Source of the DNA: Synechococcus sp. A10-1-5-1 | Lineage (GTDB): Bacteria > Cyanobacteriota > Cyanobacteriia > PCC-6307 > Cyanobiaceae | Direction of reading: 5' to 3' | NCBI RefSeq assembly: GCF_023115425.1 | Contig: NZ_CP096032.1 | Span: 1,984,001-2,048,000, forward strand | DNA length: 64,000 bases | Notes under the pieces: generated by a model | Seen by the model: the letters and a program-made list of their open reading frames with translations, nothing else | What the model was told of the DNA's origin: nothing | Databases searched by the model: none | Shown here: piece by piece, positions 32,564-44,163 of the stretch | How positions within the stretch are numbered: the stretch's first letter is position 1 | Layout: each line of letters begins with the position of its first letter | Program-made: the position numbers and the translations under genes

Positions 32564-35482
32564 TTAAATCTTGTCGCTCGTGGGTGGGTTCATTCCAGCA
32601 TTTCCTCGATAGAGAGCTGCTGTCCGTTGGATTGTGGCCTGGGTGGTCCCATTCGCCGTTTCCAATCCGCTGACCCTTGGGATTGAGGAGTCGCGACCGG
32701 CAAGAAGTGCCTTGATCGCCGCCGGTTGTCCGGACGTGGCCCGGGTCTCAAGGAAAGCGGTGGTCTCCTCGGGAGTTGTTGCTCGGCCCAAAAGGGCGAG
32801 ACCCGCTGCGGATGCAGCCCGCAGAGGGGCCATTCGAGACAGGCGGTTTTGGAACGCCTCGGCCATGGCCACGGATTCGATGAATCCATTCAGGTCGATG
32901 TCCCGGTTGCGCAGTTGGGACTCGGCGGTGACAAGCCGCTCAGACTCCAGGGGGATCCTGTTCAGTAGCTGCTTGTAGGTGGCGTTGATGGCTGCTGTCA
33001 GCTCTGACTCAGTGCTGTTTTTGCTGAGTTTGGTGGCGGCAGCGATACCGCCGCGCTTGAGATAGCCGCTGGCATCACTTGTGCGAAGCGCGTTGGCCAT
33101 CCTTGAGATGGGAGCTTCGCTACCAGTCGAGGCCGGCGGCTTCCAGGTGACCTGTCCGGGAGTGCCCGCGCCCGTAGGCGTTGAAACAGAGAAGGGTGTG
33201 CGTGTGCCTTGCGTGCGCATCAGCCCCGCCCAACGGGTGTCGGGGGCGTTGGTGCTGACCTCGGCGCTCCAGCTGCCGCGCACGGTCTGCTGGCGGTTAA
33301 CCAGATTGCGAGCGGTGATGTCCGCTGTGGTTCTCAAGCTGTCCTTGACCCGAGCATTGGGTCGCTGTCCAAGGCTCAGATCCGGTTGAGCAATGGCATC
33401 GAAGTCCGTATTAAAGGTCGGGACGCGGCGTTGGTTCAGATCGCCAGGGGTGATGAAGCGCTCATAGGGAACAGTGTCCAGACCGAAGGCTTCTTGATAC
33501 TCCGGGCTGTTGACCATGGCATCGACTACGCCATAGAAGCCCTGTCGTGCTGCCACGTCGAAATAGCTGTCGATTTCCCAGCGTCCGAAGGTGGGCCGGC
33601 CGAGGATTCGGCGGTGCATCACTTCGACGGCCTTACAGATGTAAAGACCACTCCAATAGCGGCGGCGGAATGCATCGCTGCGTGCGACCTCCCGCACAAA
33701 ATCTTTGAGGCCGATATCACCGTTCTCGAGCCGGTTTTCGGCTGTCTCCACCCGTTCACCGGCGTAACCGGCGTTGCCCAGGATCTGGACGTAGACAGCC
33801 TTGATGACGGACTGGGTGCTGGATTCGGTGAACCTCACGCTGGGACGCCCTTGGATGCCACGGCGCGGAGTGGAATTTCCACCCGTTGCGATCTGAGTCA
33901 GGCGACGGGTCTTCGGGCCCACCCGCCTTGGAGTGGCGCTTCTGAATTGCGGGCTATTCATCTGCCCTGGTTGCTTCATGCCGTTACCGACAAGAAGGCG
34001 ACGGGTGTCGTAGCTCAGCGGAGCAGGACGCGTCGCAACCTTGGCCGTACCTGAGGGGAAGATTGCCCCATAGCTGAGGCCCAACGGATCGTTTCCGCCG
34101 CCGTAGGGATGCTGGTCGGCGAAGGGCTGCCGGTAGCTGGCGTAGAGGGTGATGTATTGCGGTGCACCCTCAAACGGTGCACTGAAGCGGAAGAGCTTTC
34201 TGTTGGATCCCCAGCCAGCGCTCTCTTGGGCTTCTTCGCCGAGGTCACGCAGATAGGGAACGGTCTCTTCACCAAAGACCTGGGCGTACTCCATCGAGTT
34301 GACCAGGGAGTCCACGAGGCCATGGAGACCTTGCTCGCTGACGATGCTGAAGTAGCGGTTGAACTCTTCGCGTGAGCTAAGGCCTCGGCCGAGGAAATGA
34401 CGGAAGGCCAGCTCAACAGCACGGCTGTTGGAGAAGGGGCCAAAGAACTGGGTGCGGTACTCCTTGCTTTTGCCAAGCGCGCGGATGTACTCGCGCATGC
34501 TGATGTCGCCCTTGGCGACCTGGGAGGTTTCGACGGAGCAGGGATCTTGGCTGTAGGCCTTCGCGATGTCGCGCTCGAAGACCTGCCGGTAGGCGGCCCG
34601 GATGACCTCGGCTTTTTGAGCGCCACTCATGGCCGGCTTCATGTTGAAGCGCTGAACATTGCCCTGAGCCGCCAGCGCGTAGATGGCTGGTAGCTGGAGG
34701 CCCTGACTTTCGGGGCTGCCCAGGCGCTGACGGGCCGAGGGGGTTGGGACGGCCAGCTCCTCGAGCAGCACGTTGAAGCAGCCGATCAGGAGCTGGCGGG
34801 CTTCCGGAAGATCCTTGAGCAGATCTGCTGCACCGGCGCGCATCTCTTGAAGAGCGACGTTGGTGGCCGCTAGGGAGCAGCCCTTTTCAAGGACATCCCT
34901 CAGCCCACGCGTGTTGACCCTCAGGATGCTGGGGTCGCCAGCGACGACGGCATAGCCCACGTAGCGGAGGAACCAGGCCATGTCGCGGATGGATTTCCGC
35001 ATCCGCTCGGTGCCGTAGATGGCCACCGAGATTGGATTGAAGCCGGTCGGCAGGATCACCCGAACGTCGGCATCACTCCCGCCACCGTCCAGCAGTCGAG
35101 TGAGGAAATTACCGCGCTTGGAGGTATCACTGGTGCCCGTGAAGGTCTGAACCGAGCGCTGGAAGGCCGCTTGGTCGGCTGCCAGGGGAGTTTCCGAACC
35201 CGCTGCGACTGGGGTCAGTGGTGCATCGAGATAGGAGAGCGGGGTGCCACCGGCAAAGATCCGGTTGGCGGCTCGGGCCACGATGGCTTCGGCGTTGGCC
35301 GAAACCCGACGGGCTGCCTCAACGCGGAGTTGACCGCTCTGGAAGAAGTTCGTCAGGTTGCTGAGCTCGCCTCCATCTGGGAAGCGGTCCTGCTGCTCCG
35401 CCTGACGGACGCTGGAAAGCGGCAGGGTGTCGTAGCGCTGAGGAGCAACCCTGCTGCTGCCGCTGCTGGCGGTCACAGTCAT
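32564..35482 (-). CDS. apcE: Phycobilisome core-membrane linker ApcE (L-CM)
   Basis: 972 residues from ATG 35482 (MTVTASSGSSRVAPQRYDTL); longer upstream frames are shadows. The N-terminal phycobilin domain (to about residue 240) carries the bilin Cys202 in LEKGCSLAATN and the usual loop insertion around residues 80-145. Three linker (REP) domains follow at roughly 260-400, 510-640 and 815-930, joined by basic/low-complexity arms; each begins with an IKAVY/AINATY-like helix. Three repeats predict a three-cylinder core. ApcE anchors the phycobilisome to photosystem II and acts as terminal energy emitter. Confidence 0.96.
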   Translation of the reverse strand: MTVTASSGSSRVAPQRYDTLPLSSVRQAEQQDRFPDGGELSNLTNFFQSGQLRVEAARRVSANAEAIVARAANRIFAGGTPLSYLDAPLTPVAAGSETPLAADQAAFQRSVQTFTGTSDTSKRGNFLTRLLDGGGSDADVRVILPTGFNPISVAIYGTERMRKSIRDMAWFLRYVGYAVVAGDPSILRVNTRGLRDVLEKGCSLAATNVALQEMRAGAADLLKDLPEARQLLIGCFNVLLEELAVPTPSARQRLGSPESQGLQLPAIYALAAQGNVQRFNMKPAMSGAQKAEVIRAAYRQVFERDIAKAYSQDPCSVETSQVAKGDISMREYIRALGKSKEYRTQFFGPFSNSRAVELAFRHFLGRGLSSREEFNRYFSIVSEQGLHGLVDSLVNSMEYAQVFGEETVPYLRDLGEEAQESAGWGSNRKLFRFSAPFEGAPQYITLYASYRQPFADQHPYGGGNDPLGLSYGAIFPSGTAKVATRPAPLSYDTRRLLVGNGMKQPGQMNSPQFRSATPRRVGPKTRRLTQIATGGNSTPRRGIQGRPSVRFTESSTQSVIKAVYVQILGNAGYAGERVETAENRLENGDIGLKDFVREVARSDAFRRRYWSGLYICKAVEVMHRRILGRPTFGRWEIDSYFDVAARQGFYGVVDAMVNSPEYQEAFGLDTVPYERFITPGDLNQRRVPTFNTDFDAIAQPDLSLGQRPNARVKDSLRTTADITARNLVNRQQTVRGSWSAEVSTNAPDTRWAGLMRTQGTRTPFSVSTPTGAGTPGQVTWKPPASTGSEAPISRMANALRTSDASGYLKRGGIAAATKLSKNSTESELTAAINATYKQLLNRIPLESERLVTAESQLRNRDIDLNGFIESVAMAEAFQNRLSRMAPLRAASAAGLALLGRATTPEETTAFLETRATSGQPAAIKALLAGRDSSIPRVSGLETANGTTQATIQRTAALYRGNAGMNPPTSDKI

Positions 35483-35646
35483 GGACGAAAGCGAACCTGG
35501 CCTGGGCACGTTACGGCTGCCCCTCTGGCGTCCTGGCAGGCCATGAACAAATGTTTGCAGCCCGTTGTGGGTTTCCTCCGGCTGGGACGGCAGGACATGA
35601 AATGCTCGGCCTCTGCGGATCCCCCCTTCAGACCCGCTGCCAGCCC

Positions 35647-36867
35647 ATGACCCAGGCCCCTGCCGATGCCGCCACCCCGGTGGTGAGTGACTTTTACGAC
35701 CGTTTCCCCTATCCAGGCGATCCGCTGCAAGACGGCCCACCGCCTGGATACAACTGGCGCTGGTGTGTGGACGCTGCTTACTCCGCAAGTACCGGTGCCC
35801 TGCCGCCGCTGCGCCCTGAGGGCGAGCCTCTGCGGATCCTCGATGCCGGTTGTGGGACGGGGGTCAGCACCGATTACCTCGCCCACCTCAATCCAGGGGC
35901 TCAGATCCTGGCCGTTGATATCTCGCCGGGCACCTTGGAGGTGGCCCGGGAGCGCTGCCGGCGCTCGGGGGCTTTTGAGCAAGCCCAGGTCCGCATTGAA
36001 AACCGGAGCTTGCTGGACTTGGCTGGAGAGGGTCCGTTCGACTACATCAACTCCGTTGGGGTGTTGCACCACCTGCGGCAACCGGAGGCGGGCTTACGGG
36101 CCCTGTCCCAGCTGCTCAAACCCGGCGCTTTGCTGCACCTGTTCCTCTATGCAGATGGCGGTCGTTGGGAAATCCATCGCACCCAGCGGGCCTTGAGCGC
36201 AATGGGTGTGGGGACGGGGGAAGAAGGGTTGCGTCTTGGTCGTCAGTTGTTCAGCGAGCTTCCTGAGCACAACAGGCTTCGTCGCAATCATGAGCAGCGC
36301 TGGGCCATCGACTGCGCTGCCGACGCGAACTTCGCGGACATGTATCTCCACCCACAGGAGACCAGCTACAACCTGGAGCGCTTGATGGCCTTTGTGGCCT
36401 CAGCTGATTTGCAATTTGCTGGTTTCTCCAATCCAGGGGTCTGGAACCCCGCTCGCCTCCTGCAAGGAGAGTTGTTGGAGAGGGCTCAGAGCCTTCCCCC
36501 GGAGGCGCAATGGCGCTTGGTTGAAGATCTGGATCCCGACATCAGTCACTTTGAGTTCTTTCTCAGCAAGGGGCCAGTACGGGAACAGCGCTGGGACGAG
36601 GACAGCAGCCTTCTCTCCGCCATTGGCTGCCGGAATCGCTGCCTCTGGGGGTGGCCTGGCCGCGCCCTACTGGATTCCGACATGGCACCCCTGGACGTGA
36701 GTGCCGAGGGGTTCACCCTGTTACAAGTGCTCGAGCAGTCTCCTCCGGACACAGCCATCGGTCAGCTCCCATTGGACTGGTCGACTGCTCAGATCGCTTC
36801 TGTGGCAAGGGAACTGCAGAGGCAACGGGTTCTGCTGCTTCGTCCAGTCCAGGGCGGAGCAGCGTGA
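35647..36867 (+). CDS. Class I SAM-dependent methyltransferase
   Basis: 406 residues from ATG 35647. SAM motif I is ILDAGCGTGVSTDYLAHLNP, then AVDISPGTLEVARERC, and the post-I block DYINSVGVLHHLRQPEAGLR. An N-terminal FYDRFPYPGDPLQDGPPPGYNW segment is typical of a bacterial group with a long C-terminal extension (residues 200-406) of unknown function. It is divergent from apcE (164-nt gap) and sits 89 nt upstream of the ATP synthase genes. Substrate not predictable. Confidence 0.85.
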   Translation: MTQAPADAATPVVSDFYDRFPYPGDPLQDGPPPGYNWRWCVDAAYSASTGALPPLRPEGEPLRILDAGCGTGVSTDYLAHLNPGAQILAVDISPGTLEVARERCRRSGAFEQAQVRIENRSLLDLAGEGPFDYINSVGVLHHLRQPEAGLRALSQLLKPGALLHLFLYADGGRWEIHRTQRALSAMGVGTGEEGLRLGRQLFSELPEHNRLRRNHEQRWAIDCAADANFADMYLHPQETSYNLERLMAFVASADLQFAGFSNPGVWNPARLLQGELLERAQSLPPEAQWRLVEDLDPDISHFEFFLSKGPVREQRWDEDSSLLSAIGCRNRCLWGWPGRALLDSDMAPLDVSAEGFTLLQVLEQSPPDTAIGQLPLDWSTAQIASVARELQRQRVLLLRPVQGGAA

Positions 36868-36956
36868 TAGATTCCGCGCGCCTTTTCAGAGCAAAGGCGC
36901 CTTTGTTGGCTCTTTCACCGCCTCAACCCGATTCGGACTCTCCTCGAGAGGTTTCG

Positions 36957-37406
36957 ATGAACCTGGGGCACACGGTGGACCAGTCGATGGAGGTCACCTC
37001 TCTGGAAACGGAGTTGAACCAGGCTGATGGCGCTCTTGATGACCCAATGGTCGTCGGAGCGGATTCTTCCCTGGACGACTTCGACCGACTTCAGCGTCGC
37101 TTGATACTGGCCACAGTTTTGGTTGCTGCTTCTGCAGTGCCCATCACGGCTCTGATCTTCGACCTTCACACTGCCATCAGCGTGCTGATTGGCGGCCTCG
37201 GTGGAGCTCTCTACATGCGGCTTCTTGCCCGCAGCGTCGGAAAGCTTGCTCAAGGTTCAAAGAAGGTTGGAAAGCTTCAGCTGCTTGTCCCCGTGGTGCT
37301 TGTGATGGCAGCGATTCGTCTGCCTGAGCTCGAGATCCTGCCAATTTTTCTTGGCTTTCTCCTCTACAAGCCCGTCGTGATTTTTCAGGCTCTCTCAGAT
37401 CTTTGA
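36957..37406 (+). CDS. atpI: ATP synthase subunit I (Atp1/AtpI)
   Basis: 149 residues from ATG 36957; a second in-frame ATG at 36987 would give 139. An acidic soluble N terminus (about 50 residues) precedes four hydrophobic helices (LILATVLVAASAVPITALIF; ISVLIGGLGGALYMRLLA; LQLLVPVVLVMAAI; ILPIFLGFLLYKPVVIF). Atp1 is the accessory first gene of the cyanobacterial atp operon, linked to c-ring assembly and Mg2+ handling. The 89-nt gap before it should hold the operon promoter. Confidence 0.88.
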   Translation: MNLGHTVDQSMEVTSLETELNQADGALDDPMVVGADSSLDDFDRLQRRLILATVLVAASAVPITALIFDLHTAISVLIGGLGGALYMRLLARSVGKLAQGSKKVGKLQLLVPVVLVMAAIRLPELEILPIFLGFLLYKPVVIFQALSDL

Positions 37407-37454
37407 GCGCCTACCTTTTTCAACGTCGCCAAAGCGACACCGAACGCTGACCCA

Positions 37455-38183
37455 ATGGGTTCCTTGCCACTCGTTCTTCCTTTAGCCGAATTGGAGGTGG
37501 GCCAACACCTCTACTGGCAGCTTGGGAATCTCAAGATTCACGGACAGGTGTTCCTGAGCTCCTGGGTTGTGATCGGAGCCCTGCTGGCCTTCATCTTTGT
37601 GGGCACCCGCAAGATGGAGCGCGATCCACGCGGTGTCCAAAACCTCATCGAATTCCTCTGGGATTACATCCGTAACCTCGCCAGAGAGCAGATCGGTGAA
37701 AAGGCTTATCGGGATTGGTTGCCCTTCGTTGGCACCCTCTTTTTGTTCATCTTCGTGAGCAACTGGGGTGGAGCCCTGGTCCCTTGGAAGTTGGTCCATC
37801 TCCCGAACGGTGAGCTTGGTGCTCCGACCGCTGACATCAACACCACTGTTGCTCTGGCTCTGTTGGTGTCACTGGCCTACTTCTATGCAGGCCTGAGTCG
37901 GAAGGGTTTCCGGTACTTCGAGTACTACGTGGAGCCCACTCCGATCATGCTTCCTTTCAAGATCATCGAGGACTTCACCAAACCTCTGTCCCTGTCCTTC
38001 CGTTTGTTCGGAAACATCCTTGCGGACGAGTTGGTTGTCGCAGTTCTTGCGTTCTTGGTCCCCATCCTGGTGCCCCTGCCGGCCATGTTCCTTGGCCTTT
38101 TCACCAGTGCAATCCAGGCTTTGATCTTCGCGACCCTCGCCGGCAACTACATCGGCGAGGCTGTCCACGAAGAACATCACTGA
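37455..38183 (+). CDS. atpB: ATP synthase F0 subunit a
   Basis: 242 residues. Proton-channel subunit; the essential Arg is in [17 protein letters not shown], with the conserved GNYIGEA in the last helix ([20 protein letters not shown]). Five to six membrane helices. [20 protein letters not shown] and the [20 protein letters not shown] block are typical of cyanobacterial/plastid AtpI-type a subunits. Symbol conventions differ (atpB in bacteria, atpI in chloroplasts). Confidence 0.97.
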   Translation: MGSLPLVLPLAELEVGQHLYWQLGNLKIHGQVFLSSWVVIGALLAFIFVGTRKMERDPRGVQNLIEFLWDYIRNLAREQIGEKAYRDWLPFVGTLFLFIFVSNWGGALVPWKLVHLPNGELGAPTADINTTVALALLVSLAYFYAGLSRKGFRYFEYYVEPTPIMLPFKIIEDFTKPLSLSFRLFGNILADELVVAVLAFLVPILVPLPAMFLGLFTSAIQALIFATLAGNYIGEAVHEEHH

Positions 38184-38603
<420 letters not shown>

Positions 38604-38608
38604 TCGCG

Positions 38609-38662
38609 TCTGAGGTGAATTGGACCGGACAGCCGTCCGGTCCATCCAACCTTCGCCTCAGA
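38609..38662 (+). promoter_or_regulatory. Nested stem-loop between atpE and atpF'
   Basis: Outer arms TCTGAGGTGA (38609-38618) and TCGCCTCAGA (38653-38662) pair over 10 bases with one G-T; inside them GGACCGGA (38622-38629) and TCCGGTCC (38636-38643) pair perfectly around a 6-nt loop. There is no T run, so this is not a simple terminator. It starts 5 nt after the atpE stop and is well placed to stabilise the upstream c-subunit message or mark a processing site. Confidence 0.65.
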
Positions 38663-38705
38663 CCCCTGTCTTGCGTCCGCTCTCTTCCGCCCGCGCCATC
38701 GCCTC

Positions 38706-39167
38706 ATGACCAGCTGGCTTTTGCTAGGTGCAACGGAGGGAGGTCTCTTTGACCTCGATGCCACCCTGCCCTTGATGGCAGTACAGGTGGTTCTCCTCAC
38801 CTTCATCCTCAACTCCCTGTTCTTCCGTCCCGTCGGTCGTGTCGTCGAAGAACGCGAGGGTTACGTCATCACCAGCCGGGCCGAGGCCAAGCAGAAGCTT
38901 GCCCAGGTCGAGCGACTGGAAGCAGATCTTCGTGATCAGCTGAAGGAGGCCCGAGTGGCCAGCCAGAAGCTGATTCAAGAAGCGGAGCAAGATTCCGACA
39001 AGCTCTACCGGGATGCACTCGCTGCTGCGACTGCTGATGCGAATGCTTCCCGTGAGCAGGCTCGCCGTGAGATTGATGCTCAACGCGAGTCAGCTCTGAG
39101 TCAGCTCAAGTCTGACGCCGACAAGCTCGGCGATCTGATCGTCGATCGTCTGCTGGCTGCAAAATGA
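38706..39167 (+). CDS. atpG: ATP synthase F0 subunit b'
   Basis: 153 residues. N-terminal membrane helix ([26 protein letters not shown]) then a long charged coiled coil ([20 protein letters not shown] and on). Cyanobacteria and plastids use two different b subunits, b and b', as a peripheral stalk heterodimer. Its stop overlaps the atpF start by 4 nt (ATGA). Also called atpF2; the symbol atpG is used for b' in cyanobacteria, which clashes with the gamma symbol used elsewhere. Confidence 0.94.
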   Translation: MTSWLLLGATEGGLFDLDATLPLMAVQVVLLTFILNSLFFRPVGRVVEEREGYVITSRAEAKQKLAQVERLEADLRDQLKEARVASQKLIQEAEQDSDKLYRDALAAATADANASREQARREIDAQRESALSQLKSDADKLGDLIVDRLLAAK

Positions 39168-39681
39168 CTCTTCCAAGCCTTTTCGCCTCCCACGGCAGCT
39201 TTGGTCTCAACTTCGACCTGTTCGAGACCAACATCATCAACCTCGCGATTGTCATTTTCGCGCTCTACAAGTTTCTGCCTAATTTCCTTGGCGGCATTCT
39301 TGAGCGCCGACGCGCGATCATCCTTGCTGATCTGAAGGACGCTGAAGAGCGCCTCAGTTCTGCGACTGCAGCTTTGTCCCAAGCCCAACAGGATCTGGCC
39401 GCTGCCCAGCAGAAGGCCGATCAGATTCGTGTTGACGGCAAGGCTCGCGCCGAAGCCATCCGCCTTGACTCTGAGAAGCGCACCATCGATGAGATGGCGC
39501 GTCTTAAGCAGGGCGCTGCTGCGGATCTCGATGCTGAGGCTTCCCGTGTCAGCAATCAGCTCCGCCGTGAGGCAGCCCGACTGGCCATCGAGAAGGCTCT
39601 AGCCACCCTGCCGGGCAAGCTCAACGCTGATGGTCAGGCAAAGCTGGTGAATCAGTCCATCAAAACGTTGGGGAACGCCTG

Positions 39682-39682
<1 letters not shown>
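39164..39682 (+). CDS. atpF: ATP synthase F0 subunit b
   Basis: 172 residues. Membrane helix [21 protein letters not shown], then [24 protein letters not shown] and a long Ala/Gln/Arg-rich coiled coil to the C terminus. Peripheral stalk subunit joining F0 to delta and alpha. Overlaps b' upstream by 4 nt and shares one base with the delta start (TGATG). Confidence 0.96.
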
Positions 39683-41800
<2,118 letters not shown>

Positions 41801-41832
41801 TCCCTGACGGTTAATCCGGAGAGTCCAAATCC

Positions 41833-42786
41833 ATGGCCAACCTGAAGGAGATCCGCGACAGGATCAGTTCCGTTAAAAACACCCGGAAGATCACCGAGGC
41901 CATGCGTCTCGTGGCAGCTGCCAAGGTCCGCCGGGCCCAGGAACAGGTTCTGCGCAGCCGTCCGTTCGCTGACCGACTTGCACGCGTTCTGGAGAACCTC
42001 CAGACCCGTATGCAGTTCGAGACTGCCGATGCGCCGCTGCTCGAGAACCGTGACGTCCGCACCATCACCCTGCTTGCCGTCACCGGCGACCGGGGCCTGT
42101 GCGGTGGCTACAACGCCAACATCATCAAGCGCACGGAACAGCGTCACGCTGAGCTGAAGTCTCAGGGCTATGACGTGGATCTGGTGTTGATCGGCCGTAA
42201 GGTCGCCACCTACTTCCAGAACCGCGCCAGCCAGTACACCATTCGCGCCACCTTCATGGGGCTCGAACAGGTGCCCAACGCGTCTGAAGCCGGCAAGATC
42301 GCCGACGAGGTGCTCGCTGAGTTCCTCTCTGGCACCACCGATCGCGTCGAGATCATCTTCACCAAGTTCATCAACTTGGTGAGCTCCAAGCCTGTTTCCC
42401 AGACGTTGTTGCCCCTGGACCCCCAGGGCATCGCCAGCGCGGATGACGAGATTTTCCGTCTCACCACCCGTGATGGTCAGCTGGGTGTTGAAACCGGCAA
42501 GGTCAACAATGACCAGCCCTCGCTCCCCTCTGATCTGGTGTTCGAACAGAGCCCCGATCAGCTGCTGAACGCCCTGCTGCCTCTGTATCTGCAGAACCAG
42601 CTGCTTCGTTCCCTGCAGGAAGCGGCCGCCTCCGAGCTCGCCAGCCGGATGACCGCTATGAACAACGCCAGCGACAACGCCAAGGCCCTCGCGAAGTCCC
42701 TGACCCTGGACTACAACAAGGCGCGTCAGGCCGCCATTACCCAGGAGATCCTGGAAGTGGTTGGTGGCGCCGCCGCCATGTCCTGA
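41833..42786 (+). CDS. atpC: ATP synthase F1 subunit gamma
   Basis: 317 residues, longer than the roughly 290 of E. coli because of the cyanobacterial insertion near the middle. [32 protein letters not shown] at the N terminus and C-terminal [20 protein letters not shown] are family marks. The redox Cys pair of chloroplast gamma is not seen, as is usual in cyanobacteria. Central rotor shaft. It closes the operon; a UUCG-loop terminator follows 25 nt later. Also named atpG in other bacteria. Confidence 0.96.
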   Translation: MANLKEIRDRISSVKNTRKITEAMRLVAAAKVRRAQEQVLRSRPFADRLARVLENLQTRMQFETADAPLLENRDVRTITLLAVTGDRGLCGGYNANIIKRTEQRHAELKSQGYDVDLVLIGRKVATYFQNRASQYTIRATFMGLEQVPNASEAGKIADEVLAEFLSGTTDRVEIIFTKFINLVSSKPVSQTLLPLDPQGIASADDEIFRLTTRDGQLGVETGKVNNDQPSLPSDLVFEQSPDQLLNALLPLYLQNQLLRSLQEAAASELASRMTAMNNASDNAKALAKSLTLDYNKARQAAITQEILEVVGGAAAMS

Positions 42787-42810
42787 GCTTTTTTGCTCTG
42801 TTGTCTCCCA

Positions 42811-42838
42811 AGCCCTCCCTTCGGGGAGGGCTTTTTTT
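42811..42838 (+). terminator. Terminator of the ATP synthase operon
   Basis: AGCCCTCCC (42811-42819), TTCG loop, GGGAGGGCT (42824-42832), then seven T. A perfect 9-bp stem with the very stable UUCG tetraloop and a U run, placed right after the gamma gene. Confidence 0.95.
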
Positions 42839-42884
42839 GTGGCTGGAGTGCGGCATCGCAGGATGACTACAGCGCCTGCCTGTC

Positions 42885-43598
42885 ATGACGCTTTCCTTGC
42901 AACCGCTGTTCCCGTTGGCCCTAGCCACAGCGCAGCTGCCCTTGGATCCCATGGATTCCGTCCTGTTGTTGCAGGACGCCTTGGCCTTGCGCGGGGAGGA
43001 GAGCGGTAACCCCAATCCAGGCTGTGCCTGGACCGGTGACATCAACGGTGTCTGGCAGGTGCACCAGCTCCCGGCCTTTGCGGCCATCACTGAGCTGGTG
43101 CGGCGGCATGCCTGGGAGTACCTGGCGCAGCTTGGTTTTCAGTGCGACCAGGTGGCCCTGCATATTCAGCGGGCCTGGCCGGTGGTCAGTGAACCCGGGC
43201 AGGTGGTTGGCCGGCACCACCACCCCAATGCCCACCTGAGCGCCATCGTCTATCTCAACGGTGATGGATCGGGACGGAGCGGTTGCTTGCGTCTTTACCC
43301 CGCCGGTCAGTGCAATGAGCTGGTGCCGGGCTTGGCGGTGGGCCATGGCGGCCCCCTCGACGGTGCGATCACCTGGAACGCACCCCATTTCGATTTGGCA
43401 CCCAGGGCTGGATTGCTGGTGCTCTTCCCTGCCCAGGTCGACCACGCCGTGACGGCCAATGAGGACGACGATGACCTCAGGGTGTCCTTGGCCTTTGATC
43501 TGGCCCTCAGCGCTCCCCTCTGCGATCAGCCAGGGGCGGCCCCCCCTGAATACCTGGCCCCCCATCCGCAGCAGTGGAGTCCGCTGAGCGAGCCGTGA
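42885..43598 (+). CDS. Putative 2OG-Fe(II) oxygenase family protein
   Basis: 237 residues. A cupin-like fold is suggested by GQVVGRHHHPNAHLSAIVYLN and a downstream LLVLFPAQVDHAV ... RVSLAFDLAL, which match the TIGR02466-type putative 2OG-Fe(II) oxygenases, a group where the first ligand block reads HPNAHLSG-like and the distal His precedes a conserved Arg. Substrate unknown. ATG 42885 begins about 45 nt after the atp terminator. It is 41 nt upstream of the ferredoxin gene on the same strand. Confidence 0.72.
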   Translation: MTLSLQPLFPLALATAQLPLDPMDSVLLLQDALALRGEESGNPNPGCAWTGDINGVWQVHQLPAFAAITELVRRHAWEYLAQLGFQCDQVALHIQRAWPVVSEPGQVVGRHHHPNAHLSAIVYLNGDGSGRSGCLRLYPAGQCNELVPGLAVGHGGPLDGAITWNAPHFDLAPRAGLLVLFPAQVDHAVTANEDDDDLRVSLAFDLALSAPLCDQPGAAPPEYLAPHPQQWSPLSEP

Positions 43599-43639
43599 TC
43601 CTGGACAATGGGGACCTTCTGGACTGAGCAGCTCCATCC

Positions 43640-43963
43640 ATGGGCGAGACCTACACCGTTGTCTGTGAACTCAACGGCGCTAGCCATAGCTTCAGCTGCG
43701 CCGCCGATCAGACCGTTCTCGCTGCTGCTGAAGCTGCCGGCGTGCCTGTCCCCAGCTCCTGCTGCTCCGGTGTCTGCACGACCTGTGCGGCCGTCGTCAA
43801 AGAGGGTTCTGTGCATCAGCCCGACGCCATGGGCGTCAAGGCAGATCTGCAGGAACAGGGCTTCGCGCTGCTCTGTGTGGCCTTCCCCCGCAGCGACCTC
43901 AAGGTGGTCGCCGGCCAGGAGGATGCCCTCTACGAAGCGCAGTTCGGTCAGTACCAAAAGTGA
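43640..43963 (+). CDS. [2Fe-2S] plant-type ferredoxin
   Basis: 107 residues with Cys41-x4-Cys46-x2-Cys49-x29-Cys79 (SCCSGVCTTC ... LLC), the plant-type 2Fe-2S pattern. It is shorter in the N-terminal loop and less acidic than photosynthetic PetF1, so it is probably a specialised ferredoxin. The stop overlaps the GTG start of the next ORF (GTGA), the first of three couplings in this operon. Confidence 0.92.
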   Translation: MGETYTVVCELNGASHSFSCAADQTVLAAAEAAGVPVPSSCCSGVCTTCAAVVKEGSVHQPDAMGVKADLQEQGFALLCVAFPRSDLKVVAGQEDALYEAQFGQYQK

Positions 43964-44163
43964 GTCCAGGGCTCTCTGGTTTTCGCTCCCTGGCGCTCAC
44001 GCTCGTCTGTGAACCTGGTCCGCTGTTGCCGCAGATCGAGGCCGCGTTGCGGACCCACGGCGTGCCTCTGCGCTGGGCGATTACCGAGGCGGCCTGCCGG
44101 CCCGATGGCGGGCGCCAGCTGACCCTCGAAGCGATGGTTTACCAGCCGGCCCTTCTCGTATGA
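43960..44163 (+). CDS. 67-residue hypothetical protein
   Basis: GTG start overlapping the ferredoxin stop; stop overlapping the DUF3326 start (ATGA). Sequence: MSPGLSGFRSLALTLVCEPG, an LPQIEAALRTHGVPLRWAIT helix, and a short beta-like end (RQLTLEAMVYQPALLV). This looks like a small ferredoxin-fold or ACT-like alpha/beta protein, but I do not recognise it. The double coupling is the best evidence that it is expressed. Confidence 0.7.
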   Translation: MSPGLSGFRSLALTLVCEPGPLLPQIEAALRTHGVPLRWAITEAACRPDGGRQLTLEAMVYQPALLV

